Below, one piece after another: positions 1 through 8,850 of a stretch of 64,000 bases of DNA. Both the position numbers and the translations under genes were made by a program. The stretch's first letter is position 1. The number at the start of each line of letters is the position of its first letter. Source of the DNA: Gelidibacter japonicus (GTDB lineage Bacteria; Bacteroidota; Bacteroidia; Flavobacteriales; Flavobacteriaceae); NCBI RefSeq assembly GCF_010725055.1, contig NZ_BJKB01000002.1, forward strand, positions 248,001-312,000, in the 5' to 3' direction. The notes beneath the pieces were generated by a model. It made no database searches. It saw only the letters and a program-made list of their open reading frames with translations, and was not told the origin of the DNA.

Positions 1-494
1 CGCGACACATCCAACATCATGCCTCTCCAACCAAACTCAGGGCCATCTTTAATGTTGACAAAATTAAGTTCAGGCTTATTTATAATCGTTTTTGGGGTCA
101 ATAACTGCTTTAAGGTCTGTATCCCATAAAACACGCCTTGATAGGTGTTGGCAGTGATTGAAACACCGGTTTTAGAAACCCCCAATTGATAAGCTTCCTT
201 ATCAGTTTCTTTATCGTTTACTACCAATCTAATGGCATTCGATTGGGGTTCTGATGAGATGTCTAAATTCAAATCAAAATTTTCATCCAAAAACGACTTC
301 AATTCAGTAGCCACCCAATTCGCTTCCTTTGAATCCTCGACTACAATAATGGTGTTATCTGTTATTAGAAATGTCCCTTCTTGGTAGTTTATAGAATTAG
401 GTTGGGGAATAATTCCGGTTATTTCAACGGTTTCCTTTTTACAGGAAAACGCCATAAATATAATACAGAACAATAGTGGCTTGAAAAATCTCAT
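1..494 (-). CDS. Beta-N-acetylhexosaminidase, GH20 family lipoprotein (5' part only)
   Basis: The gene starts with ATG at 494 on the minus strand and runs off the window edge, so only about 164 N-terminal residues are visible. The N-terminus is a lipoprotein signal peptide (MRFFKPLLF...) with a lipobox ending AFSC, so it is probably anchored in the envelope. The next stretch matches the GH20b N-terminal domain (IPQPNSINYQEG, then YQGVFYGIQTLKQLL). The visible end, GWRGMMLDVSR, is the conserved entry to the GH20 catalytic barrel. GH20 enzymes remove terminal N-acetylglucosamine or N-acetylgalactosamine from chitin fragments or glycans; the catalytic Asp-Glu pair lies outside the window. No obvious partner gene is next to it. 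Confidence 0.88.
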   Translation of the reverse strand, partial: MRFFKPLLFCIIFMAFSCKKETVEITGIIPQPNSINYQEGTFLITDNTIIVVEDSKEANWVATELKSFLDENFDLNLDISSEPQSNAIRLVVNDKETDKEAYQLGVSKTGVSITANTYQGVFYGIQTLKQLLTPKTIINKPELNFVNIKDGPEFGWRGMMLDVS

Positions 495-682
495 CGTTTT
501 AAAATTGAAAATGGAGTGGTTATCTTAAGAGGGTCAAGATAATTAAATTTCACAACAGATCTGTCGTTTAGCGATCTTTCAATCCTACGGATTCTTTGTT
601 ACAAGAATATTCTACCGCCTGTTTTATTAAGTAGTTTCCAATAAGTTTCGTATCTTAAGCAGTCCAATAACAACATTCAATT

Positions 683-1282
683 ATGAAAAACTTATTTCTT
701 TTATCAACGCTTATTTGTTTCGCGTCGGCCTTTGGTCAGACCAAGATACCAACTGTAGAAAGTCAAATTAAAACAGCGCTCTATGCCTGTCCTGAAATGT
801 ATCAAGAGGGTGCGAAAGTTTTGGGCTACAACCAAGAAGGCCAACTTATTACCATACGCGAGGGCAATAATGGGATGGTTTGTCTAGCGGACGATCCCAA
901 TAAAGAGCGCATTAGTGTGTCTTGCTACAGTGATAAATTGGAAGCCTATATGGCCAGAGGTCGCGAATTTATCGCTGAAGGAAAAACCGAAGCAGAAAAA
1001 CGGGAACTCCGTAAAAAAGAAATCGATTCAGAAGCTCTGTTGATGCCCAAAGAACCCGCTGCTGTTTATGTGGTGACCGCCAAACAGGAAGATCACGATT
1101 TTGAAAGTGGTGAATTGAAAAACAGTAGAATTCGCTATGTCTTATACAGACCGTATATGACCGCTGAAGAAACCGGATTGCCAACCCAACCGGGGTTGCC
1201 AGGCATGCCATGGTTGATGGACGCCAATACCCACCGATCGCATATTATGATTACGCCTGCGGCGGAAAATAAAAACAATTAA
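683..1282 (+). CDS. Secreted conserved hypothetical protein
   Basis: This 199-residue protein begins with a signal peptide (MKNLFLLSTLICFASAFGQ) cleaved near residue 19, so it is exported. The mature part is about 180 residues and holds three cysteines, in ALYACPEMY, MVCLADDPN and SVSCYSD. A highly charged KRELRKKE segment follows, and then a Pro/Gly-rich stretch (GLPTQPGLPGMPWLMD). I recognise no catalytic motif and no named domain; it resembles uncharacterised secreted proteins seen in Bacteroidota. It is convergent with the methyltransferase gene 48 bases away and divergent from the GH20 gene. The ATG at 683 is preferred because the signal peptide starts there. Confidence 0.75.
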   Translation: MKNLFLLSTLICFASAFGQTKIPTVESQIKTALYACPEMYQEGAKVLGYNQEGQLITIREGNNGMVCLADDPNKERISVSCYSDKLEAYMARGREFIAEGKTEAEKRELRKKEIDSEALLMPKEPAAVYVVTAKQEDHDFESGELKNSRIRYVLYRPYMTAEETGLPTQPGLPGMPWLMDANTHRSHIMITPAAENKNN

Positions 1283-1330
1283 TTGCTGATGATACCCATT
1301 GAGGATAGTGGCAAAATTTGACGTGTGCAA

Positions 1331-2551
1331 TTATGAGAATTTGTAATACCCACATTTTAAATACGCGCCTTCCTTAAAGGTAACGGGATGATCGGTATCA
1401 TGATAGGTTTTGTCTTGGATTACAAATTGTCGTCCAGTGGAGCGAAGTACCGTTTCGTTGATCTCAAAAAAGTCATCTGCCACTACGCGTGATGAACACG
1501 AGGCCAATACCAAAATTCCTTTAGTGGATACCAACTTGGCACCCAATCGCGCCAATTGGGCGTACTTATGTTTTGCAGTAGCTACTTCTTTTTGACTCTT
1601 TGCAAACGATGGCGGATCGATAACGACCACATCGTAGGTATTTCCCTCTTCAATTAATTGTTCAAGGATTAAAAATGCATCGCCGTCCAAGGTCAGATGA
1701 TTGTCCACATACCCATTTAAAGCCGCATTTGAAGTTGCCAGTTCCAAGGCTTGCTTGCTTATATCAACGCTGGTCACTTCTTTGGCTCCACCCGCTAATG
1801 CATGTACCGAAAATCCGCCAGCATAAGAAAAAACATCCAGAACGGTTTTGTTTTTGGCCAGAACACCGACTCTCTTTCGGTTTTCGCGATGGTCCAAAAA
1901 ATAGCCGGTTTTATGACCTTTAATGACATTGGCAGTGAACAAAACACCGTGTTCTACGAATTCTACTTCTTCGTTTTCCAATGTCCCGTATAAAATCATG
2001 CCATCCTGTAAGCCAAAATGATTGTGCGCTTGAAGATTACGACTCAATCGCAACACCACAGTTTCAGATCCTGAGACCTCAATCAAGACCTCTAAAATGT
2101 CTTTCAAATAAGGAAACCAAACGGCTGAATACAATTTCACAACCATCACATTGGCGTAAACATCCGCAATAAATCCTGGGAAGCCGTCATTTTCACCAAA
2201 CAACAGGCGGTAACTATTGGTGTTTGTAGCCAACAGTGGTTTTCTTAAAGCGAAGGCTTCGTTTATTTTTTCTGAGAAAAATGGCTTATCAATAGTTTTG
2301 CCGCTATAATAATGCAGCATTTTAATTTGGATGGGCGACTCAGGATCGTACAGGCCAACGCCGTACACGTCATTGGATTTCTGTCGGAATAAAATGGCGA
2401 TATCGCCCGCGTTTCCGGGTTTGTTGATTTTCTCAATATTTTTAGAGAACACCCATGGATGTGCAGATTGCATGATCAGCTTTTCAGCCGCAGGATTTAA
2501 TTTGACGGCCAAGCGTTGAACTTGGATATTTGGAAGATCATAGTGAAACAT
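1331..2551 (-). CDS. RlmI-like class I SAM-dependent rRNA (cytosine-C5) methyltransferase
   Basis: The 406-residue product has the layout of the RlmI/YccW family, which methylates a cytosine of 23S rRNA. It has an N-terminal PUA-like RNA-binding region (LNPAAEKLI...HPWVFSKNIEKI), then KTGYFLDHR (214-222), the SAM-binding motif DVFSYAGGF (239-247) with the acidic loop SVDIS, the motif DPPSF (312-316) and a catalytic-type ASCSS near residue 350. I place the start at ATG 2551. A longer frame opening with TTG at 2572 is unlikely because that TTG lies inside a promoter box (2570-2577) with a well-spaced upstream TTG element. It is a stand-alone gene, convergent with the secreted protein at 683-1282. 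Confidence 0.87.
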   Translation of the reverse strand: MFHYDLPNIQVQRLAVKLNPAAEKLIMQSAHPWVFSKNIEKINKPGNAGDIAILFRQKSNDVYGVGLYDPESPIQIKMLHYYSGKTIDKPFFSEKINEAFALRKPLLATNTNSYRLLFGENDGFPGFIADVYANVMVVKLYSAVWFPYLKDILEVLIEVSGSETVVLRLSRNLQAHNHFGLQDGMILYGTLENEEVEFVEHGVLFTANVIKGHKTGYFLDHRENRKRVGVLAKNKTVLDVFSYAGGFSVHALAGGAKEVTSVDISKQALELATSNAALNGYVDNHLTLDGDAFLILEQLIEEGNTYDVVVIDPPSFAKSQKEVATAKHKYAQLARLGAKLVSTKGILVLASCSSRVVADDFFEINETVLRSTGRQFVIQDKTYHDTDHPVTFKEGAYLKCGYYKFS

Positions 2552-2569
2552 ATAAAAGGGAAAAACATA

Positions 2570-2601
2570 CAAATTTAGCCTTTTAAGCAGGATTCATCCA
2601 A
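2570..2601 (-). promoter_or_regulatory. Bacteroidota-type promoter of the RlmI-like gene
   Basis: Read on the minus strand, a TTG (2601-2599), a 21-base spacer and TAAATTTG (2577-2570) match the TTG / TAnnTTTG promoter pattern. The box ends 18 bases before ATG 2551, the same distance seen for several other genes here. Confidence 0.6.
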
Positions 2602-2654
2602 CTCCGAAGACAATAATTAAATGTGCAATTGACAGATTGTTTTTTCTATCTCCG

Positions 2655-3629
2655 TTAAAACGGCAAGCTAATAGATTCTGGATCAACAAAATCCTTGGTA
2701 TATGGATTTTCAAGAAAACTCAGTCTCGGTCTTTGAGGAGGAAGAATATGATCTTTTTCAATGCCGTAAACCTGCCAGTAATTGGAGAGCAATTGAGCAT
2801 AGACATCCTCATCCCAGTGCCCGAAATGCGGTGGCTTGCCCGCCTCATCAACTTCTATGGTAATCCTATCGTCAAGATTCTCTATTTTATATTCTGGTGA
2901 ATATTGCATGATATAATCGGTGTAATGAAATCTTGCGTACAATTCTTCAAATTGGACGGGATGTAAAACGTGACCTTCAATTTTATCGAGGACTTCCTTC
3001 TGATTTTCACCGATGACCCCATTATCCTGTAAGCATGCAATAAAACCAAAACCATTCACACCAAAAGAGAACATTAAATTGATGGCATCATCGCGATAGC
3101 TGAAAATATCGGCAGAATACTTGAGTGGAAATACGACAATGGTCCACGGTTTTTTACCAACAAAAGATATCGGTTCAATTATAGATTGGAGCATAAGATG
3201 AAATTCGCTAAAACGCTTTCTGAGTACTGGTGACAATTGAAACTCCTCACCTTTCCTTAAAAGCACATCTCTCTCATAGACCATTTCGTAGTATAAGAGA
3301 CCATAGACCATCCTTCCAGTCCATTGAAAAAGCAATTCTTCATCGAGTGCTGCCATGCCTTCATATCCTTTTTTATAGGCCTCCTGGATTTTCAGATCCA
3401 AGTCGTCAAAAGCTTTTTTTACTTCAGGAGAACACGGCAATTTGAGATCTTCATAATGATAAGACTTGGCCTTATCCATCATCTCCACGCGTTCATCACC
3501 AAATTTAAAATGGGCCATCAGCCATTCCGGGAAAACGGTCATTTTTTCATTGGTCAAGACTCCGGAAAGAAAGCAAAAATGTTCGTCGAAAATCAAATCC
3601 TGAAAAGGATTAAAAAGCATTTGGGACAT
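2655..3629 (-). CDS. Conserved hypothetical protein with an HNH-like N-terminal signature
   Basis: This 324-residue soluble protein has no signal peptide or membrane segment. I do not recognise its family. The first 35 residues (NPFQDLIFDEHFCFLSG, then EKMTVFPEWLM) resemble the start of HNH-type proteins, where a CxxC pair is followed by an EH-x-F/I-P-x-W-L motif. Here only one cysteine remains and the key His is replaced, so any such site would be degenerate. The rest is alpha-helical looking, with an aromatic-rich stretch (FQWTGRMVYGLLYYEMVYE) and an acidic C-terminus. It lies 103 bases upstream of the RlmI-like gene on the same strand, but that gene has its own promoter. Start is ATG 3629. 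Confidence 0.65.
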   Translation of the reverse strand: MSQMLFNPFQDLIFDEHFCFLSGVLTNEKMTVFPEWLMAHFKFGDERVEMMDKAKSYHYEDLKLPCSPEVKKAFDDLDLKIQEAYKKGYEGMAALDEELLFQWTGRMVYGLLYYEMVYERDVLLRKGEEFQLSPVLRKRFSEFHLMLQSIIEPISFVGKKPWTIVVFPLKYSADIFSYRDDAINLMFSFGVNGFGFIACLQDNGVIGENQKEVLDKIEGHVLHPVQFEELYARFHYTDYIMQYSPEYKIENLDDRITIEVDEAGKPPHFGHWDEDVYAQLLSNYWQVYGIEKDHILPPQRPRLSFLENPYTKDFVDPESISLPF

Positions 3630-3881
3630 AGATAGTCAGAAAATTAAGGTTTTTTAAGTCTTGCAAAGTTAGCCATAAACTATTGTTTCCGTAATAGATT
3701 TTCATCGAAAATTGTATCAAAAATAAAGTCAAGGAACAAATTTAAAAAACTATGTTTAAGATAAAATCGGAATATCTTAATGGATTAACTAATTTTGCAA
3801 ATTAGATAACAAGTCGTATCTGAGGAGCAATTTTATTCTTTTATATTATTTCTTTGTGAACAAAATTATTTTAGAAAACAA

Positions 3882-4325
3882 ATGAGCTTTCACACCATCA
3901 TTTCAGAATTTAGAACAAAGCTAGCGAGTCCAGAAACCCAGTCCAGAATTACACCAACGTATATTGACCAGTTTTATAATAAGCTAAACGGCCTTAAGTT
4001 TCTGTTTTTCAAAAAATACTACAAAAAATATATTGATAACCTCAATCGGCTGAAACCGGATCCGGAAGACCCAAACCCCGATTGGGCACTTTTACAGGTT
4101 GCCATTGCAGAAAGTGAATACAAGCCCACCAGGCCATTCGACATATTGATACATCGTATTAAGTATGACTATGCACTGACCTCAAAATTTTTTATTGCTT
4201 ACCAGAAAAAGCAAAACTTGAAGAAACTAAATGCGCCGGTAAAAGCTATTAAAGAAGAGACCAAGCCAAAAGCAGAAAAGGAATGGATAAGGGTGCCGAT
4301 TCCGCGGAGCAGACCAAAGTCATAA
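3882..4325 (+). CDS. Small basic hypothetical protein
   Basis: The gene encodes 147 residues, rich in Lys, Tyr and Phe, with no signal peptide or membrane helix. It contains FKKYYKKYIDNLNRL and a C-terminal tail heavy in Lys/Glu ending in Pro/Arg (VPIPRSRPKS). The basic character suggests nucleic acid or ribosome contact, but this is only inference. I do not recognise a family. Codon use is like its neighbours, and the frame is open from a clear ATG with an A-rich leader (AAAACAAATG). It stands alone between two gene-poor stretches. Confidence 0.6.
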   Translation: MSFHTIISEFRTKLASPETQSRITPTYIDQFYNKLNGLKFLFFKKYYKKYIDNLNRLKPDPEDPNPDWALLQVAIAESEYKPTRPFDILIHRIKYDYALTSKFFIAYQKKQNLKKLNAPVKAIKEETKPKAEKEWIRVPIPRSRPKS

Positions 4326-4673
4326 GAAAGCCATTAAAATAGTGCTTTTAAAAAAATTCAACGATCCGAAACTATTCTGAAAAGCACAAAACGGTTATTT
4401 CACCAAAATGTCTGTTACCTTAATAAAATCGAAAAACTATACTTTCAGTTCCTCGACTTCACTCAGGCAGAGTTTGAATTGGCCATAAAATACTGATTAC
4501 TTCAGGTCATTAGATGTCATTTCGAAATTGAACCAAACTCTTGGTATTAAAGGGCAACAACGTCATAGGTTTTGAAACACATCATCCCAACTTTCGATCA
4601 ATATACAAGGAATTCGGACAATTTCCCCTTAAAAAACATTGCTCATTTCTTTTCTTTGTATTACATTTAGTTT
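4326..4673. other. Intergenic stretch without a recognised gene
   Basis: These 348 bases between the small basic protein and spoT hold no convincing reading frame on either strand. I see no strong hairpin or repeat. The last 25 bases contain TTTCTTTG (4651-4658), one mismatch from a TAnnTTTG box, which may serve spoT. Confidence 0.5.
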
Positions 4674-6878
4674 ATGACAGAAGTTGATATAGAAAAGGAA
4701 AATGCTGCTATTGCAAAAGCCTACAAAGAGTTGCTTAAAGTAAGCTACCAAACCCTTACCGTTGCTGATAAAAAATTGATAAGGCAGGCCTTTGATGTGG
4801 CTGTTGATGCCCATAAAAATCAACGCCGGAAATCAGGCGAAGCTTATATCTTTCACCCTATTGCAGTGGCAAAAATAGTGGCTCAGGAAATTGGACTGGA
4901 TGCGACATGTATTGCTGCGGCGCTACTCCATGACGTTGTTGAGGATAACCCAGATTATACCCTCTCTGATATAGAAGAAAAATTTGGCAAGACCGTAGCC
5001 CGAATAGTGGATGGATTGACCAAAATTTCATCGTTGAGCAAAGAAGCCGATGTTTCAACCCAAGCAGAAAACTTCAGAAAGATGTTGTTGACGCTCAACG
5101 ATGATGTACGGGTGATCATCATCAAAATTGCCGACCGACTTCACAACATGCAAACCATGGATTCCATGCGTTCAGACAAACAGGAGAAAATTGCCTCAGA
5201 GACCTTGTATATTTATGCACCTCTTGCCCATAGGATTGGACTTTACAATATAAAAAGTGAGCTCGAGGATTTAGGTCTTAAATACACCGAACCTGAGGTA
5301 TATAATGAGATTCACAATAAAATCAAAGAAAGTAAGGAGGAGCAAGACGCCTATATCAAAGCATTTGCAAAGGTGATACAAGACTCATTGGACAAGGAAG
5401 GTCTGAATTACGATATTAAAGGACGTCCAAAGTCCATCTACTCCATCCGAAGAAAAATGCTCAAGCAAGGAGTTTCCTTTGATGAAGTGTATGATAAATT
5501 TGCGGTCAGGATCATCTATAAATCGGATTTTGCGAATGAAAAATTTCTCGCTTGGAAAATCTATTCCATTGTAACGGATCATTTTATCCCGAACCCCATC
5601 CGACTGCGAGATTGGATTTCTTCACCTAAATCGACAGGATATGAAGCGTTGCACATTACGGTAATGGGGCCAAAAGGACGCTGGGTGGAAGTTCAGATAC
5701 GAAGTGAGCGTATGAACGAAATCGCAGAAAAAGGCTACGCCGCACATTACAAATATAAAGAGGGACATGCCGAAGATGCTTTGGACACCTGGATTGACAA
5801 ACTTCAGGAAGCATTGGAAAGCAACGAAACGAATGCGGTCGATTTTGTAGAACAATTTAAGCTCAACCTCTACTCAAAAGAAATTTATGTGTTCACTCCA
5901 AAAGGAGAATTGAAATCGCTCCCTAAAGGTGCCACTCCGTTGGATTTTGCGTTTAGTATCCATACTGAAATTGGCATGAAAACGAGAGGGGCAAAAGTCA
6001 ATGGGAAACTGGTGCCGCTAAGTCATGAGCTGCAAAGTGGCGATCAAGTAGAAATACTGACTTCAGAAAACATTAAACCCAACAGCAATTGGTTGGATTA
6101 TGCCACTACCGCCAGAGCAAGAAGCAAAATCAAATCGTCCTTAAAAGACGAAAAGAAAGAAGTGGCTGTAGAAGGCAAAGAAATTTTGAGACGAAAACTA
6201 AAACAGCTTAAAATTAATTTGAACGAAAAATCCATCAATGAGATGGTGGTCTTCTTCAAGCTAAAAACAAGTTTGGATTTGTTTTATAGAGTGGGTATAG
6301 GATCTATTGACAATACCATGCTGAAAGATTTTGCCTCGTCAAGAAGCAATGCTTTTATGAGCTATATCAAAAGCAAGATCCGCAAACCAACGGTGATCCA
6401 AAATATTGATAAAGATGAGATTACGGCCAATTATGACAGTTTGGTGTTTGGCAAGGAGGAAGAAAAACTGGACTATAAGCTTTCTGCCTGCTGTAATCCA
6501 ATCCCTGGAGATGATGTTTTTGGATTTCTAACAATCAACGAAGGTATTAAGGTCCATAAAAAGAACTGTCCAAATGCGTTGAGCCTTCAATCCAACTACG
6601 CCTACAGAATCATGCAAGCCAAATGGATTGATTCTTCGCAACAGGAGTTTGCAGCCCAGATTACATTGTCAGGAATTGATAATTTGGGCTTGGTAAACAA
6701 CATCACCAAGGTCATTTCATCCAATATGCACGTCAACATGAAAAGTATTAGTTTTCAAAGTGATGACGGTGTTTTTTCAGGTAAAATCAATGTCGTGGTC
6801 AAAAATAACACCATGTTGAAAAAACTGATGGAGAATCTAAAAAAAATTAACGGGATTGATAAGGTTTTAAGAGTTTAA
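4674..6878 (+). CDS. Bifunctional (p)ppGpp synthetase/hydrolase, RelA/SpoT family
   Basis: The 734-residue protein is the long Rel enzyme that makes and degrades the stringent-response alarmone (p)ppGpp. The hydrolase HD domain is intact: H61 in FHPIAVA and HDVVED at 86-91. The synthetase domain follows (KGRPKSIYSI, YDKFAVRII, then GYEALHITVMGP around 325). A TGS domain (EIYVFTPKGELKSLPKGAT) lies near residue 405, a Cys-rich segment (SACCNPIPGDDV...HKKNC) near 605-630, and an ACT domain closes the C-terminus. Both active sites look complete, so it should be bifunctional. It precedes fur and purA; low (p)ppGpp and purine synthesis are linked physiologically, but fur has its own promoter box in the gap. 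Confidence 0.95.
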   Translation: MTEVDIEKENAAIAKAYKELLKVSYQTLTVADKKLIRQAFDVAVDAHKNQRRKSGEAYIFHPIAVAKIVAQEIGLDATCIAAALLHDVVEDNPDYTLSDIEEKFGKTVARIVDGLTKISSLSKEADVSTQAENFRKMLLTLNDDVRVIIIKIADRLHNMQTMDSMRSDKQEKIASETLYIYAPLAHRIGLYNIKSELEDLGLKYTEPEVYNEIHNKIKESKEEQDAYIKAFAKVIQDSLDKEGLNYDIKGRPKSIYSIRRKMLKQGVSFDEVYDKFAVRIIYKSDFANEKFLAWKIYSIVTDHFIPNPIRLRDWISSPKSTGYEALHITVMGPKGRWVEVQIRSERMNEIAEKGYAAHYKYKEGHAEDALDTWIDKLQEALESNETNAVDFVEQFKLNLYSKEIYVFTPKGELKSLPKGATPLDFAFSIHTEIGMKTRGAKVNGKLVPLSHELQSGDQVEILTSENIKPNSNWLDYATTARARSKIKSSLKDEKKEVAVEGKEILRRKLKQLKINLNEKSINEMVVFFKLKTSLDLFYRVGIGSIDNTMLKDFASSRSNAFMSYIKSKIRKPTVIQNIDKDEITANYDSLVFGKEEEKLDYKLSACCNPIPGDDVFGFLTINEGIKVHKKNCPNALSLQSNYAYRIMQAKWIDSSQQEFAAQITLSGIDNLGLVNNITKVISSNMHVNMKSISFQSDDGVFSGKINVVVKNNTMLKKLMENLKKINGIDKVLRV

Positions 6879-6884
6879 AAGGTG

Positions 6885-6892
6885 TAAATTTG
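6885..6892 (+). promoter_or_regulatory. TAnnTTTG promoter box before the Fur-family gene
   Basis: TAAATTTG lies between the spoT stop and the fur start, 22 bases before the ATG. No well-spaced TTG is obvious; the nearest is 26 bases upstream. It suggests fur-purA can be transcribed separately from spoT. Confidence 0.4.
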
Positions 6893-6914
6893 CCCCGAAG
6901 TTTGGGCATTAATT

Positions 6915-7376
6915 ATGAGTCAAAATACAAAACATAGCAATCAGGAAATAGTTAAGAACGTGTTCACCACATTCCTAGAGGGAAAGGGTCACAGAAAAAC
7001 ACCAGAGCGCTATGCCATACTACAGGAAATTTACGATAATGAAGAGCATTTCGACATAGAATCACTCTATATCAAAATGAAAAACAAAAATTATCGGGTG
7101 AGTCGTGCTACGCTTTATAATACCATCGAATTGCTTTTGGAATGTGGTTTGGTGCGTAAACATCAGTTTGGGCAGAATCAGGCACACTATGAGAAGTCTT
7201 ATTTTGATAAACAACATGATCATGTCATTCTAACGGACACTGGAGAAGTCTATGAGTTTTGCGACCCTAGAATCCAATCCATCAAAAAAACGATAGAAGA
7301 GGTTTTTGATATCTCCATCACCAACCATTCCCTATACTTTTACGGAACAAAAAACGAACCACCTAAAGAATCTTAA
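6915..7376 (+). CDS. Fur-family transcriptional regulator
   Basis: The 153-residue protein has the Fur layout. A winged-helix DNA-binding domain comes first ([25 protein letters not shown], then the recognition helix in [18 protein letters not shown]). A C-terminal dimerisation/metal domain follows, with HDH in DKQHDHVIL and the EFCDPRIQ segment. The usual structural-zinc CxxC after HDH (as in HLIC-x-x-C) is replaced by LTDTG and no second CxxC is present, so the structural zinc site appears missing. Fur proteins repress iron-uptake, zinc-uptake or peroxide genes when metallated; which one applies here cannot be told. It ends two bases before purA, so the two are probably co-transcribed. Confidence 0.9.
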   Translation: MSQNTKHSNQEIVKNVFTTFLEGKGHRKTPERYAILQEIYDNEEHFDIESLYIKMKNKNYRVSRATLYNTIELLLECGLVRKHQFGQNQAHYEKSYFDKQHDHVILTDTGEVYEFCDPRIQSIKKTIEEVFDISITNHSLYFYGTKNEPPKES

Positions 7377-7378
7377 AA

Positions 7379-8650
7379 ATGGCAGTAGATTTACTACTAG
7401 GATTACAATGGGGTGACGAAGGCAAAGGAAAAATTGTCGATGTACTCACCTCAAAATACGATATTATTGCGCGCTTTCAAGGAGGCCCAAACGCAGGACA
7501 CACATTGGTATTTAATGGTAAAAAACATGTTCTGCACACCATTCCATCAGGAATATTTCACGAAAACACGGTCAATTTAGTAGGTAACGGTGTTGTGATT
7601 GATCCTGTTATTTTCAATAAAGAACTGGATAAACTTGAAGAGCAACAAGTGGATTATCGAAAATCCTTGTTGATATCGCGTAAGGCCCACATTATCCTTC
7701 CAACGCATCGTTTGCTTGATGCGGCAAGTGAAGCCTCCAAAGGTAAAGCCAAAATTGGCTCCACACTTAAAGGAATTGGCCCAACCTACATGGATAAAAC
7801 CGGTAGAAACGGGATTAGAGTTGGAGATATTGAATTGGCCGATTGGAAAAAGAAATATCGCGCCTTGGCCGATAAGCATGAAGCCATGATTGCGTTTTAC
7901 AATGTGGACGTACAGTATAACCTGAAAGAAATGGAGCATGAGTTCTTCAAATCCATCGAAGTATTGAAAACCTTGACCTTTATAGACTCTGAGGAATACC
8001 TGCACCAAGCCCATAAGGAAGGAAAAACTATTTTGGCAGAAGGCGCCCAAGGTTCTTTATTGGATATCGATTTTGGAACCTATCCTTTTGTTACCTCTTC
8101 CAACACAACGGCCGCAGGAGCCTGTACAGGTTTAGGGATCGCACCTAATAAAATTGGTGAGGTCTTTGGTATTTTTAAAGCCTATACCACACGAGTAGGA
8201 TCAGGACCCTTCCCAACTGAATTGTTTGATGAAATTGGTGAAACCATGGGCCGCGTGGGCAATGAATTTGGTGCTACAACAGGGCGCTCACGTCGGTGTG
8301 GCTGGTTAGATCTGGTTGCCTTGCGCTATGCGTGTCAAGTGAATGGCGTCACCAAGTTAATAATGATGAAGGGCGATGTGCTTTCAGGATTCAAAACCTT
8401 AAAAGTATGCACCGCATATAATTACAAAGGTGACATCATACACCATTTACCATACAATATAGAATCAGAGAACGTAACGCCAATCTATACTGATTTTAAG
8501 GGCTGGAACGAAGATTTGACTGAAATGACTGATGCTTCCGACATGCCACAGCCGTTATTGGAGTATATCGAGTTTTTAGAAAAAGAACTTGAAATTCCAA
8601 TCACCATTGTTTCTGTGGGCCCAGATAGAAAGCAGACGATTATACGCTAA
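7379..8650 (+). CDS. purA: Adenylosuccinate synthetase
   Basis: PurA joins IMP and aspartate with GTP to make adenylosuccinate, the first committed step to AMP. The 423-residue length is normal. The P-loop-like WGDEGKGKIVD (11-21) carries the catalytic Asp13, and the catalytic His41 sits in GPNAGHT. Further family signatures are GIGPTYMDKTGRNGIRVGD, AEGAQGSLLDIDFGTYPFVTSSNT and TTGRSRRCGWLD. The start is only two bases after the fur stop, indicating translational coupling, and a hairpin follows the stop codon. Confidence 0.97.
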   Translation: MAVDLLLGLQWGDEGKGKIVDVLTSKYDIIARFQGGPNAGHTLVFNGKKHVLHTIPSGIFHENTVNLVGNGVVIDPVIFNKELDKLEEQQVDYRKSLLISRKAHIILPTHRLLDAASEASKGKAKIGSTLKGIGPTYMDKTGRNGIRVGDIELADWKKKYRALADKHEAMIAFYNVDVQYNLKEMEHEFFKSIEVLKTLTFIDSEEYLHQAHKEGKTILAEGAQGSLLDIDFGTYPFVTSSNTTAAGACTGLGIAPNKIGEVFGIFKAYTTRVGSGPFPTELFDEIGETMGRVGNEFGATTGRSRRCGWLDLVALRYACQVNGVTKLIMMKGDVLSGFKTLKVCTAYNYKGDIIHHLPYNIESENVTPIYTDFKGWNEDLTEMTDASDMPQPLLEYIEFLEKELEIPITIVSVGPDRKQTIIR

Positions 8651-8655
8651 GTTTC

Positions 8656-8688
8656 ATGAACCTGCCCGTATTTACGGGTGGGTTTCAT
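8656..8688 (+). terminator. Hairpin after purA
   Basis: An imperfect inverted repeat (ATGAACCTGCCCGTA / TACGGGTGGGTTTCAT) has a perfect core CCCGTA-TT-TACGGG and starts six bases after the purA stop. There is no strong T-run, so termination would rely on the stem. Confidence 0.55.
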
Positions 8689-8842
8689 ATAATTCTACGG
8701 ATTAAGACCTAATCATAATAGCGAAAGAGGCTATCAAATGGAAATCACGGCATTCGTAAAATTGGAGCCTAAAAATTATTGATACGTAACATTTATGTAC
8801 TTAAATTAATGTTAACGTAAAATTATGCTTAATATAAAGAGT

Positions 8843-8850
8843 TACTTTTG
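8843..8850 (+). promoter_or_regulatory. Possible TAnnTTTG box overlapping the OstA-like gene start
   Basis: TACTTTTG fits the box, and its last three bases are the TTG that would otherwise be read as the start codon. If it is a real promoter, translation must begin downstream, with TTG 8869 giving a compact signal peptide 18 bases after the box. Confidence 0.35.

Noticed and set aside
7577-8050. 157-codon open frame antisense to purA
   Set aside because: It lies wholly inside purA on the other strand, with no signal or family similarity.
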